Shown piece after piece: positions 31,743 through 43,022 of a stretch of 64,000 nt of DNA. Positions within the stretch are counted from its first letter, which is position 1. The number at the start of each line of letters is the position of its first letter. Origin of the DNA: Ariolimax columbianus (lineage: Eukaryota; Mollusca; Gastropoda; Stylommatophora; Arionidae); the NCBI GenBank assembly GCA_036924085.1, contig JAVGWX010000001.1:2096603-2160602 (forward strand). The letters run 5' to 3'. The translations under genes were made by a program, and so were the position numbers. Below the pieces are notes generated by a model that saw only the letters and a program-made list of their open reading frames with translations, had not been told where the DNA came from and made no database searches.

Positions 31743-32585
31743 GGGTTGGTTGGTGAGGGTTGGTTGGTGAGGGTTGGTTGGTGAGGGTTGGTTGGGTAGG
31801 GTTGGTTGGTGAGGGTTGGTTGGTGAGGGTTGGTTGGTGAGGGTTGGTTGGTGGCCTATGTACCCCTGGGTGGTAGAAGGCACAGGACAGAGCTGCTTGG
31901 TGAGGGTTGGTTGGTGAGGGTTGGTTGGTGAGGGTTGGTTGGTGAGGGTTGGTTGGTGAGGGTTGGTTGGTGAGGGTTGGTTGGTGAGGGTTGGTTGATG
32001 GGCTAGGCACGCCTGGGGGGTAGAAGTCACAGGACAGAACTGGTTGGTGGGGGTTGGTTGGTGAGGGTTGGTTGGTGAGGGTTGGTTGGTGAGGGTTGGT
32101 TGGTGAGGGTTGGTTGGTGAGGGTTGGTTGGTGAGGGTTGGTTGGTGAGGGTTGGTTGATGGGCTAGGCACGCCTGGGGGGTAGAAGTCACAGGACAGAA
32201 CTGGTTGGTGGGGGTTGGTTGGTGAGGGTTGGTTGGTGAGGGTTGGTTGGTGAGGGTTGGTTGGTGAGGGTTGGTTGGTGAGGGTTGGTTGATGGGCTAG
32301 GCACGCCTGGGGGGTAGAAGTCACAGGACAGAACTGGTTGGTGGGGGTTGGTTGGTGAGGGTTGGTTGGTGGCCTATGTACCCCTGGGTGATAGAAGGCA
32401 CAGGACAGAGCTGCTTGGTGAGGGTTGGTTGATGGCCTATGTACCCCTGGGTGGTAGAAGGCACAGGACAGAGCTGCTTGGTGAGGGTTGGTTGATGGCC
32501 TATGTACCCCTGGGTGGTAGAAGGCACAGGACAGAGCTGCTTGGTGAGGGTTGGTTGATGGCCTATGTACCCCTGGGTGATAGAA
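31741..32585. repeat. 15-bp minisatellite with higher-order units made from the LINE 3' end
   Basis: The basic unit is GGTTGGTTGGTGAGG. Interspersed longer modules contain GCACAGGACAGAGCTGCTTG, which is the AQDRAAW codons of the host LINE, and GATGGCCTATGTACCCCTGG, apparently its terminal codons (DGLCTPG). A second module type has GGCTAGGCACGCCTGGGGGG. At least eight modules are seen. Confidence 0.93.
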
Positions 32586-32689
32586 CAAACAATTACAGGG
32601 TAGCAGTCTGGTAGCAGTTTTCAGTCTGGTAAATTATGACATAATACCTTGGAAAGTCAAGATGTATGTTACCAAATATTGGACGTCTA

Positions 32690-33935
32690 GAATTCGTCCA
32701 GTTTCCCTCTTTGACAGCAGTTAGGGAGGAATTGAAAGATGAAGAAATAATTGTGTAAGTAAATAGAGGTTAACAAAATAAAGTGGAGCCAGTGGACGCT
32801 GTTTATCTCGATTTTGCATAGATCGTTGACAGAGTACATCATCAAAGATTGTTTAGGAAATTGAAATCCCATGGAATAGGTGGGGCAGTTGCCAAATGGA
32901 CTGAAAATTGGTTAGCTTGAAGAAGGCAGGCAGGTGGCATAAACAAAGAGAACTCTAAGTGGTGTGAAGTAAACAAGTGGTGTGCCACAGGGATCGGTTT
33001 TGGGACCAATTTTGTTCTTGATAAATATAACTGATTTGGACATTGATATGGGATCCAAGATAGCAAAATTGGCTGATGGCACAAAACTATGCAGTAGTGT
33101 CTCATCTAAAGCGGAAGTGGATATATTGATGTCGGATTTAGATAAAATTCGAAAATAGTCTGTAAGCTGGCAAATGGAGTTTAATGTAGATAAATCTCAT
33201 CCACATGGGTAGATCCAATATGGAACATAATTACAGAATGGGCGAGAACAATATTAGAAAGATAGATAAGCAAAGGGACCTAGGGGTTATAATAGATCAT
33301 ACAGGTAAGGTGAGTGAGCAAGTCCAGGTAGCAGTAAAAAAGGCAAATGCAATGTTAGGTATGATAAAAAGAAATATTAAACATAGGAGCAAGCAAGTGA
33401 TAGCCAAACTGTATAAAGCTTTAGTTAGACCTAGATTGGAGTACTTTGTACAGGTGTGGAGTCCTTATCATAGAGGGGATATAAACATGCTGGAAAGGAT
33501 ACAAAGAAGAGCGACAAAACTGATAGTGGGATCTCGGAATTATTGTTATGAGAAAAGACAGAGAAAACCCAGCCTACAGTGTCTAGAAGAGAGAAGAATT
33601 CGACGTGGATTAATTCAGGCTCATAATCAAAGGAAAGGATAAATTAAACTATAACAATTTTTGTTTTCAAAATACAACCACACACATGAACAAGACGGCA
33701 TAGCTACAAATTAACTAAAGAAATGCCCAGATTAGATATTAGGAAACATTTTTTAGTCAGAGAGGGGTGAATGCTTAAAATTCAGTGCCGCACGAAATAG
33801 CGAAGGAAGTGTCAATGAATACATTAAAGAATAGATTGGGTGCAGCTATTGTTAGATTATGTGGAGTAAAAGAAGCTGGTTGTATCAACATTCTGCAGTC
33901 TTCTAGATCAGTATTAAGAAGGTAAGTTCAGTGGA
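32690..33935 (+). pseudogene. CR1-like LINE, second copy: RT and 3' end
   Basis: The plus strand carries broken palm readings: VDAVYLDFA-x-IVDRVHHQRL (motif A region, about 32795-32850), KSHGIGGAVAKWTENWLA, and KLADGTKLC (about 33065), where the FADD box is LADG. An intact stretch of 145 codons (33205-33642) starts MGRSNMEHNYRMGENNIRKI. Over about 137 shared residues it differs from the copy at 20.75-21.75 kb at 18 positions (about 87% identical). A 3' untranslated part follows to about 33935. Orientation is opposite to the first copy. Confidence 0.85.
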
Positions 33936-34370
33936 TCATTGGAAGCAGCTTTATAATGGAAGTTTGTTTCTGTGATCTGCTAGATATGGATACTCCGGCC
34001 TGGATAAGTTAATGCGTTTGTTGTGAATGCTGCTAGCCGTGATGTTTCTCAACACGAGGCGCCTATAGAGCTACACAGATGTACAGCTACACAGCTACAT
34101 AACAGCTAAAATAACTTTCATTCAAGAACAACACCATATCTGGATAAAGAGTATCATATTGACAAAGTTTCCACAGCTTTGGGATCAAGTAAAATAGTTG
34201 TTCAACATCACTTCCTACTTCTTTGTTCGTAGAATCAAGTTTCAGTCGCGGGATTCATTTACACTGCAAAACGTCGAATGGTCTTAAAATAGTGGACAGA
34301 ATTGATCTTCGGTTATCTCTCACAGCTATAGAACCGGATATCAGAAAGGTCGTTTCTGGTGAAAACTAGA
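33936..34370. other. No gene recognised
   Basis: Sequence between the CR1-like 3' end and the next array. No motif seen. Confidence 0.5.
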
Positions 34371-34374
34371 TTAG

Positions 34375-35015
34375 ACCGCCCGTCTGTATGGCCTACTACA
34401 ATAGTCTAGAGTGCCCGTCTGTGCGGTCTGATACACTACAATAGGTTAGAGCGCCCGTCTATATGGTCTACTACACTACAATAGATTAGAGCGCCGGTCT
34501 GTGTGGTATACTTCACTACAATAGAATAGAGCGCCCGTCTGTGTGGTCTACTACACTACAATAGAATAGAGCGCCCGTCTGTGTGGTATACTACACTACA
34601 AAAGAATAGAGCACCCGTCTGTGTGGTATACTACACTACAATAGAATAATGCGCCCGTCTGTGCGGTCTAATACACTACAATAGAATAGAGCGCCCGTCT
34701 GTGTGGTATACTACACTACAATAGAATAGAGTGCCCGTCTGTGCAGTATGATCCACTACAATAGAATAGAGCGCCCGTCTGTGCGGTCTAATACACTACA
34801 ATAGAATAGAGTGCCCGTCTGTGTGGTATATTACACTACAATAGAATAGAGCACCCGTCTGTGTGGTATACTACACTACAATAGAATAGAGTGCCTGTCT
34901 GTGCAGTATGATCCACTACAATAGAATAGAGCGCCCGTCTGTGCGGTCTAATACACTACAATAGATTACTGCGTCCGTTAATGGAGTCTGTTACACTACA
35001 ATAGACTACAGTGCC
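34375..35015. repeat. 40-bp minisatellite, about 16 copies
   Basis: The unit is ATAGAATAGAGCGCCCGTCT plus GTGTGGTATACTACACTACA. The half-site varies between GTGTGGTATACTA, GTGCGGTCTAATA and GTGCAGTATGATC in a partly repeating order, suggesting three-unit higher-order duplication. Confidence 0.95.
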
Positions 35016-35024
35016 CGCCTTTGC

Positions 35025-35500
35025 TCAGATAACAATAATTAAGTTGATAAATCTGAGCATAGACTCGGCCTTTAGCTCCAGGCGAAGTATAGGGGCATCC
35101 CTGGCTGTATTTTGTTTGCTTTTATTTTCTTTCATACATGCTTTCTTTATCTGTCCTTTGTCTTTGCTATAGTTTCTCTTGTTATCCATGACTTGTTTTG
35201 GCCTTCTATTTTCCCCAGAACTTCTCCACAGGTATATTTTGAATACATTTTGTACCTGTTGCCAGTGTCCCTGTGTGGCTGATATATTTCTAGTTGTTGC
35301 ATTGCATGATACACATTTGATATGATACCTTTAAATGTATCTTGTGTGTCCTTGTTCTTGAGGAACCATACATTGAACTGTTGTCAGTGGCTATATGCTA
35401 ATGTGTATTTGTTAAGTCTCATCCGTATATAGACTATGAGAAGGTGATGGTCTGACTCTACGTCTGCTCCTCTTCATACTTTAACATCATGTAACGATTA
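35025..35500 (-). pseudogene. RTE-like LINE endonuclease C-terminus and linker
   Basis: The minus strand from about 35475 reads RGADVESDHHLLIVYIRMRL, the conserved endonuclease end with an intact SDHH motif (catalytic Asp-His), then NVWFLKNKDTQDTFKGII, the start of the linker before the RT domain. Stops follow within 200 bp and no RT is left. This is a third RTE-type endonuclease scrap, independent of those at 22.6 and 27.6 kb. Confidence 0.72.
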
Positions 35501-35930
35501 TCTGAACTTTTTATTTATGGCCAATCTGGTTTGCTGTCTCACCTGTGATTGGATAACACTTGTGTTACTTTATGAAAGGTTGTACCTGTAAACACGCTAC
35601 CACCAATCATCAGATGATACCAGGCACACAACACGGCATTGTACCTGAGGTTGTGAAGAACCCACAAACAAGTCATGAAATGTGTTCTCAACATGAATAT
35701 GAAAGGAGTGAACAATGAATACATGGAAGGGTTTGTGCCACGATAATCTCTTGTATAAATCGATAAACTATTCAAGTTTATGGCCGAGTCTAACTAAAAC
35801 AACTGCAAATTATAAATATTTAATGATCTGTTTCGATGTCAAACAATTATGGTGTGGCAGCTTATTAAGGCGTTTAGAGTTGCCTAGTACTAATCCTATC
35901 AAAGATTTCCTGGTCACTCGGACCAAAATA
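35501..35930. other. No gene recognised
   Basis: Short open frames on both strands (for example 35539-35775, -) without known motifs. Confidence 0.45.
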
Positions 35931-35932
35931 AG

Positions 35933-36645
35933 ATATGTGGCAGAGTCTAGGTTTAGCTGAGTAGTTTACTTATCTATAGAGTTACAATATGTGGCAGAGT
36001 CTAGGTTTAGCTGAGTAGTTTACTTATCTATAGAGTTACAATATGTGGCAGAGTCTAGGTTTAGCTGAGTAGTTTACTTATCTAAAGAGTTACAATATGT
36101 GGCAGAGTCTAGGTTTAGCTGAGTAGTTTACTTATCTATAGAGTTACAATATGTGGTAGAGTCTAGGTTTAGCTGAGTAGTTTACTTATCTATAGAGTTA
36201 CAATATGTGGCAGAGTCTAGGTTTAGCTGAGTAGTTTACTTATCTATAGAGTTACAATATGTGGCAGAGTCTAGGTTTAGCTGAGTAGTTTACTTATCTA
36301 AAGAGTTACAATATGTGGCAGAGTCTAGGTTTAGCTGAGTAGTTTACTTATCTATAGAGTTACAATATGTGGTAGAGTCTAGGTTTAGCTGAGTAGTTTA
36401 CTTATCTATAGAGTTACAATATGTGGTAGAGTCTAGGTTTAGCTGAGTAGTTTACTTATCTAAAGAGTTACAATATGTGGCAGAGTCTAGGTTTAGCTGA
36501 GTAGTTTACTTATCTAAAGAGTTACAATATGTGGCAGAGTCTAGGTTTAGCTGAGTAGTTTACTTATCTATAGAGTTACAATATGTGGTAGAGTCTAGGT
36601 TTAGCTGAGTAGTTTACTTATATAAAGAGTTACAACATGTATCCA
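35933..36645. repeat. 54-bp minisatellite, 13 copies
   Basis: The unit has ATATGTGGCAGAGTCTAGGT, TTAGCTGAGTAGTTTACTTA and TCTATAGAGTTACA. Variants are GGTAGAG and TCTAAAG, in mixed order. Confidence 0.97.
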
Positions 36646-36697
36646 CACCACGAAACGACATCATACAGGAAATAACACAGTAAACACTATCCTGTCA

Positions 36698-36855
36698 TAA
36701 CTTTTTTTTTTTTTTAAATACATTAAGCGGGGGCTCGACTTCATCACCTCGGGTTTTTTCCCCATTTCAGCTCGGTCTCTCTCGGCAGGTGGGTTCCCCC
36801 ATCTGTCGAGAGCATCGCACAAAGCACGAACTCCGTAGCTCAGCGAAAACATTCC
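36698..36855 (-). mobile_element. Retroposon-like 3' end with poly-A
   Basis: On the minus strand a GC-rich block (CTGAGCTACGGAGTTCGTGC to GAAGTCGAGCCCCCGC) ends in a run of at least 13 A. It looks like the tail of a SINE or LINE inserted at the edge of the LTR-like block. No target duplication was confirmed. Confidence 0.35.
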
Positions 36856-36859
36856 ATTA

Positions 36860-38065
36860 TCATTTATTAATGGTTAAAACAAAACAATATTAACAAAAAA
36901 AGAGGAAAGTACATATAAACTAAATAATAATAATACATACACTGAACTACAATCGGAGGTTTCAAGCACTCGCTTTGATGTTTCCTCCAATAACATGATA
37001 CCTAGACTCTTGCAGCTGCACTACCCTTATCTGCACACAATCACAAACTCGTCCTCACGATCGGATTACGTACTCAGTCGTGCTGTGCATTTACATATAA
37101 TCACATCACCTTCAATCAGGTGATCTGTATATCCACATACAACCGGTTCATATGTAACTAGATCACGTGACTTAGACGGAAGACGTACTCACTTGTGGTC
37201 ACATCCTCAGTCGATGTGTGCCAAGGCCAACTGTAATAGAACTAAACTACAGACAGTCATGATCTGTGCATACACATATACTCAGAACACACATCGTTCC
37301 AAAAGTGTCCTGCACATACCACACACATTCATATCTCTCACTTAGGCGTTATGTACATTCACATACAATCAGATCACTTACAATCAGACGATCTGTGCAT
37401 TCACAATTACTTAGATCCCTTCACGTATTCACACGAATCTGTACATTCACATGTAATTAGATCACGCATTGTTCACTAGGTGTCTTGCACGTAAGACACA
37501 CATTATGTTCCCATGATGTCCAACATAAACACCTATAGAGCGACTGACCAAAACTCGAGGTGTATGCTGGTCCAGTCGCCCTGCAAGCTCACTCTCACAG
37601 ACTAGTGACAGCCTCTCAGCTTTCCTCCTAGCCAGTCTGCCTGAGTTCATCTTTGCAGCGGATTTTATAGTCTCAAGCAACAACGTAGCTGTCCAATGGT
37701 CTTCTGTTGGTTGTCTGGCTTAGCTGTTACTCTAATTTGTAACTACCCCCAACTACGTGTAACTGGATGACTATCTCCGAATCCCTGTCACTCGAAATGT
37801 GGTAGCCGGCCGTGGTGGCATCTGACTGTCACCAACCTCTCAACTACGCTAGCTCGGAACGCCAGAGTGGTAAGCTCCGAACTCCCACCTCAGCTCCGAA
37901 TAATCTTACCAGACAAAGTCTTCCACCTAAACCCCTTTTTCCTCTGTCGACCTAGTGTTGAGACGGTGATTGACCTTGGCACACATTCAGGCAACTTTCC
38001 TTCCCATAGTCACCAGCCTAATCTCCCCTGCTCTAAACGCCCATGCTCCAACTGGAACTGACACA
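36860..38065 (-). mobile_element. LTR-like block A (minus orientation, probable solo LTR)
   Basis: On the minus strand it starts TGTGTCAGTTCCAGTTGGAG. It shares with 50.48-51.35 kb, in the same order: this start, GTGCCAAGGTCA, CACCGTCTCAACA, a TATA box (37661-37670) preceded by CTTGAGA, a conserved GGTCCAG/GGACCAG-CATACxCC stretch, and an AT-rich AATAAAT end. That is the layout of an LTR (TG start, promoter, polyadenylation signal). No gag-pol is beside it. Family unknown; Gypsy-like is a guess. Confidence 0.5.
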
Positions 38066-38169
38066 ATGCTAAAACTGGTCCATATACAGACACACTTAAT
38101 GATGAGCAACGAACGGGTTTTGAAATGGTAATAATGCAATATACGGAATGTGAAGATGGCATGATGAAG

Positions 38170-38345
38170 TACTCTTAGATGACATACCGAGGTCCTGATA
38201 GATGACATACCGAGGTCCTCTCAGATGGCATACCGATGTCATCTTAGATGGCATACCGAGGTCCTCTCAGATGGCATACCGAGGTCCTCTTAGATAGCAT
38301 ACCGCGGTCCTCTTAGATAGCATACTGAGGTCCTCTTAAATGGAC
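38170..38345. repeat. 23-bp minisatellite, about 7 copies
   Basis: The unit contains GAGGTCCTCTTAGATGGCAT. Confidence 0.92.
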
Positions 38346-38434
38346 CTGCAGGTACAGAAAAATGTTTATATGTGAAGCCAAAGCACTGATGGATTCTGAA
38401 TGATTAGTATGGGATGAAGCTGCAGTGACTCAAG

Positions 38435-38632
38435 CCATGCCATGCCGTGCCATGCCGTGCCGTGCCGTGCTGTGTCATGCCGTGCCGTGCCATGCCGTGC
38501 CGTGCCGTGCTGTGCCGTGCCGTGCCATGCCATGCCTTGCCGTGCCGTGGCGTACCGTGCCGTCGCTTAGCGTGCCGTGCCGTGCCATGCCGTGCTGTGT
38601 CATGCCGTGCCGTGTCATGCCATGCCATCTTA
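38435..38632. repeat. 5-bp satellite CCGTG/CCATG
   Basis: TGCCGTGCCATGCCGTGCCG type, about 39 pentamers. The C-R-A-V-P plus-strand frames are by-products. Confidence 0.95.
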
Positions 38633-38639
38633 TTTGTAG

Positions 38640-39225
38640 ACAGACTTGTTAAGGATCTGGCGAGATGGTACAAGAAACCATCTTGGAGGTATGACCATTT
38701 TACTGGATTGAAGTGTTTGTTAAGAATTACCTGACATAATGAATGACGCATGACCTCTGACAGCTGTTAACTGTGACCTATATACCATATCATGAACATA
38801 ACCATAAACAAATGCGTTCTGGAGACTGACAGAGATTTCCTAGACTGAATGTTGGAAGTAGGTAAAGAGGAAAATGGAGAGACAGTTCAATTACCCGGAA
38901 GATGGTATCCACAAGTTGAAGAACCCACTCAGTAACTTTATGGGATACATATTTCAGTACGGGTAGTCCTCAACAGTTCCAACAAAGAGTGATTCTGACA
39001 ATGACGTACGATGTCTCACCTGAACTATATAATCGGGTGTTAGATCACATACCTAGACAGGCAAGAGATAATGCAAGTTTGGATACCATCGTATGGGAAA
39101 GTAGGTCAGGCCAGCTAGCCTGATCAGAGGGATTGTTTAGCAGCGTAACACCAACTGGAATGTCTTCCTATAAACGTAGATTAAGACTAGATTCTGTAAT
39201 AGTGTTACTGGGGAAGCTAGATAAT
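38640..39225. other. No gene recognised
   Basis: Moderately AT-rich sequence with short plus-strand open stretches (for example RQARDNASLDTIVWESRSGQ, about 39055-39115). I cannot assign them. Confidence 0.35.
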
Positions 39226-39227
39226 TC

Positions 39228-39418
39228 AAAATGACTGTGCAATGAGACACGACTGACAGCTACACGAAAATGACTGTGCAATGAGACACGACTGACAGCT
39301 ACACGAAAATGACTGTGCAATGAGACACGACTGGCAGCTACACGAAAATGACTGTGCAATGAGACACGACTGACAGCAACACGAAAATGACTGTGCAATG
39401 AGACACGACTGGCCATTA
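39228..39418. repeat. 39-bp minisatellite, 5 copies
   Basis: The unit is CAATGAGACACGACTGACAG plus CTACACGAAAATGACTGTG. Confidence 0.95.
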
Positions 39419-39624
39419 CACGATTATAAAATAATAAAATCGAGCCAACGATATCCATTTTTAAAAACTGCCAAGCAAAACTTTTCTCATTTCCAGAATT
39501 CCCTCAGATACAATTGTACAGCCATAATTTGTAAATCTCAAAGGAAAGTTCACTGTTCCGTTATCATTCGCAATGACCATCAATACGTCCTAATGACAAA
39601 CATTTAATAAAATGTAAAAATGAG

Positions 39625-39800
39625 TCAATAAATGACCTCCAACAACCAATAAATGTGTCATGAACTTCAACAACCAAAAAATGTGTCATGACCTCCAACA
39701 ATTAAAATAAATGTGTCATGACCTTCAACAATTAAAATAAATGTGTCATGACCTCCAACAATTAAAATAAATGTGTCATGAACTCCAACAACCAATATTT
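39625..39800. repeat. 30-bp minisatellite, about 6 copies
   Basis: The unit contains TGTGTCATGACCTCCAACAA and TTAAAATAAA. The outer copies are diverged. Confidence 0.92.
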
Positions 39801-40165
39801 TGCCATGGGGAAGTTTGTTAGGGGCCTCTCCAGAGTACAGTCATTGGAACTGCTAAATGTGGTACAGTAGATTGTTGGGTCGGAAGTTGTGTTGATGAAG
39901 ACACTCTATCAGCTGTACTTTGAGACATAATTAGAACTTCTAATGATTACCTTTACGCAATTAATGCGATGTGTGGGTTGCTTTTATCAGATTATAAAAA
40001 GACAATCGCCAATTTTTGTTCCCTTATCAAAAATGATTTTAGATGTAGACGTAAGCTATTTTCAGAATACAACTCTTCGTACTGTATTTCTTGCATTTTG
40101 TCAATAACTTTTCATTAAATTCGTTCCACTGGATAGATGGTTTATAGTATTTGCCTCGTTTGTAA
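39801..40165. other. No gene recognised
   Basis: AT-rich sequence with no motif seen. Confidence 0.5.
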
Positions 40166-40169
40166 CGTG

Positions 40170-40380
40170 ACAGCCACTATATGGTTAGACTTCACTGCCA
40201 CCATGTGGTTAGACTTCACTGCCACTATGTGGTTAGACTTCACTGCCACCATATGATTAGACTTGACTGCCACCATATGGTTAGCCTTGACTGCAACTTG
40301 ACTGCCATATGTGGTTAGACTTGACTGCCACGACGTTGTTAGCTTTGACTACTACCACATTGTTAACATTGACTACAACA
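40170..40380. repeat. 24-bp minisatellite, about 8 diverged copies
   Basis: The unit is CCACTATGTGGTTAGACTTC plus ACTG. The last copies (ACCACATTGTTAACATTGAC) decay into the LINE end. Confidence 0.85.
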
Positions 40381-40639
40381 TGATGATATAAACCCCTTAT
40401 CAGTGAGATGGCACCTCAATGCCTCCCAGACAAAAGCACACGTCCTCCTCAACATGCTGTAGTGATGTGTAGAGTATGCTGTGTTTGGTGGGGTGTGGTG
40501 GGGTGTGGTGGTAACAGCAGGTTCCGCTGATCGGCCAGCCCTGGGCACAAAGTCAGGAGGTGCTCGACTGACTTCTCGTGGTCATGGCAGAATCTGCAGT
40601 TTTTTTCAGGTAGTGGGTCTAATCAATTCAGATGTTTGA

Positions 40640-40868
40640 GGGGCATGGCCTGTTCTCAGCGCGAAGATCAAACTCTGGCCTGTTCGTTTGTTGAGAGGGG
40701 CATAGCCTGTTCTCAGTTTGAGGATCAAACTCTGGTCTCTTCGTTTGTTGAGAGGGGCATAGCCTGTTCTCAGCTTGAAGATCAAACTCTGGTCTCTTCG
40801 TTTGTTGAGAGGGGCATGGCCTGTTCTCAGCTTGAAGATCAAACTCTGGTCTCTTCGTTTCAGTTTCT
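40640..40868. repeat. 57-bp minisatellite from LINE codons, 4 copies
   Basis: The unit is exactly 19 codons of the host LINE. On the minus strand each copy reads DQSLIFKLRTGHAPLNKRR or a close variant; RTGHAPL is the conserved motif just before the zinc knuckle. Plus-strand landmark: AGAGGGGCATAGCCTGTTCT. Confidence 0.92.
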
Positions 40869-40939
40869 TGGCTGGGTCCTGGGGATCTGGTTTTGCTTGG
40901 TTTTTGAAATATACTCGGTCTGTCTGCGATGTGACTCAC

Positions 40940-41690
40940 TGATCTAGCCACTCCTGTCTAGGATGTGGCCCACTGATCTAGCCACTCCTGTCTAGGATGT
41001 GGACCACTGATCTAGCCACTCCTGTCTAGGATGTGGCCCACTGATCCAGCCACTTCTGTCTAGGATGTGGACCACTGATCTAGCCACTCTTGTCTAGGAT
41101 GTGGCCCACTGATCTAGCCACTCCTGAATAGGATGAGCCCCTTGGACTAGCCACTCCTGTCTGGAATGTGGCCCACTGATCAAGCCACACCTGTATAGGA
41201 TGAGGCCCACTGAACTAGCCACTCATGTCTTTGATGTAGCCCACTGATCTATCCACTCCTGTCTGGGATGTGGTCCACTGATCTAGCCACTCCTGTCTGT
41301 GATGTGGCCCACTGATCTAGCCACTCCTGTATAGGATGAGGCCTACTGAACTAACCACTCCTGTCTGGGATGTGGCCCACTGATCTAGCCACTCCTGTCT
41401 AGGATGTGGCCCACTGATCTAGCCACTCCTGTATAGGATGATGCCTACTGAACTAACCACTCCTGTCTGGGATGTGGCCCACTGATCTAGCCACTCCTGT
41501 CTAGGATGTGGCCCACTGATCTAGCCACTCCTGTCTAGGATGTGGCCCACTGATCTAGCCACTCCTGTCTGGGATGTGGCCCACTGATCTAGCCACTCCT
41601 GTCTGGGATGTGGCCCACTGATCTAGCCACTCCTGTCTGAGATGTGGTCCAATGATCTAGACACTCCTGTCTAGAATGTGGCCCACTCCT
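40940..41690. repeat. 34-bp minisatellite inside the LINE, about 22 copies
   Basis: The unit is CCACTGATCTAGCCACTCCT plus GTCTGGGATGTGGC. On the minus strand one frame of a unit reads GVARSVGHI, continuous with the LINE linker at the 41.69 kb side. Variants GTATAGGATGAGGCC recur every few copies. Confidence 0.92.
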
Positions 41691-42299
41691 GTCTATAGTT
41701 ATTTTTTTCAGGATTTGCTTGCAGGTCTGTAGTGTGATACTAGGTAGTGGATGTGGTAGCGTTGCCCCGCTTCTGGCCAGCTCATCAGCCTTCTCATTTC
41801 CTGAGACTCCAACAAGGCCAGGTATCCACTCGACCACTACTTCCGCTCCAAAAGAGGTGGACAATTGTTCAATTAATTTGTGGATATTATTAACATCTGA
41901 AGATATTCTGTTTTCCAAGGCTTGGAGCACAGACTTTGAGTCTGAGAAAACAACGATTTCATCAGGCTGTATAGTGCCGCTTTCTAAATCTGAGATTATT
42001 CGGCACGAAGCTTTTTCTATTGGTATTATTTCTGCTGAACAGGTCTCTCCACAAGGGCAACAGATGTTGTGGTGGTCCTCTTGGTGCAGGTTATAGTATT
42101 TAATTACAATTAATATTTAATTTTTCTCGCGCGGTCTTTGGTCACATAATTTGCTGTCATGTTGACATTTGTCATTGAATTTGCTGTCATGCGGTCCCTT
42201 GTCACTGAACATGTGTACATCAAATTTATGGCCTTAGAATGGTTTGGGTTTGAGATCAATGTTTGACACCTGAGTTGCAGTTAGTTGATTATCCTATAG

Positions 42300-42355
42300 C
42301 ATACACAATACGCACACACACACACACATACACGCTCTCTCTCTCTCTCTCACTT
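42300..42355. repeat. CA then CT microsatellite
   Basis: Short (CA)n and (CT)n runs lead into the next array. Confidence 0.9.
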
Positions 42356-42862
42356 TGGTACAGTGTGATTCGGTACACTGTGACTGGGTACACTGTCACT
42401 GGGTAAACTGTGACTCATTACACTGTGACTCGTTACACTGTGACTGGGTACACTGTGACTCGATACACTGTGACTCGTTACACTGTGACAGGGTACACTG
42501 TGACTTGGTACACTGTGACTCGGTACACTGTGACCCTGTACACTGTGACTCGGTATACTGTGACTTGGTACAGTGTGACTCGGTACACTGGGACTGGGTA
42601 CACTGTGACTCGGTACACTGTGACTGGGTACACTGTGAATGGGTGCACTGTGACTGGGTACACTGTGACTGGGTACACTGTGATTCGGTACACTGTGACT
42701 GGGAACACTGTGACTGGGTACACTGTGGCTGGGTACACTGTGACTCGGTACACTGTGACTGGGTACACTGTAACCGGGTAAAGTGTGACTTGGTACACTG
42801 TGAATCTGTACACTGTGACTGGGTACAGTGTGACTCGGTACACTGTGACTCGGTACACTAAC
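42356..42862. repeat. 15-bp minisatellite, about 34 copies
   Basis: The unit is GTACACTGTGACTGG, with GACTCG and GACTTG variants. All six frames are mostly open, giving several spurious ORFs. Confidence 0.97.
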
Positions 42863-42954
42863 AATCGGTACAGCTTTCGGGCTAGACATTGCGTGCAGAC
42901 AATTAATGATGCGTTGTTGTGCCAGCTAGTTCTGTCTTTCATTCAGCAGACGTA

Positions 42955-43022
42955 TGTTGTAGTAGGATGATGTTGTAGTTGGCTGATGTTGTAGTTGGCT
43001 GATGTTGTAGTAGGCTGATGTT
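42955..43022. repeat. 17-bp repeat, 4 copies
   Basis: TGATGTTGTAGTTGGC recurs. Confidence 0.9.

Larger units (their letters stand above)
40390..42120 (-). pseudogene. Jockey/I-like LINE: RNase H domain and zinc-knuckle C-terminus
   Basis: Minus strand. 42100-41700: CPCGETCSAEIIPIEKASCR (glutamate helix of RNase H), EIVVFSDSKSVLQALENRIS (catalytic aspartate strand), then EWIPGLVGVSGNEKADELAR. The usual histidine of W-x-PGHxG is leucine here, while the final aspartate of NEKAD is kept. A 34-bp array (40940-41690) and a 57-bp array (40640-40868) interrupt the linker. 40640-40500 then reads KNCRFCHDHEKSVEHLLTLC, a C-x-x-C...H...C end, and LADQRNLLLPP. Similar in plan to the nested element at 30.7-31.25 kb, but clearly a different lineage. 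Confidence 0.85.
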
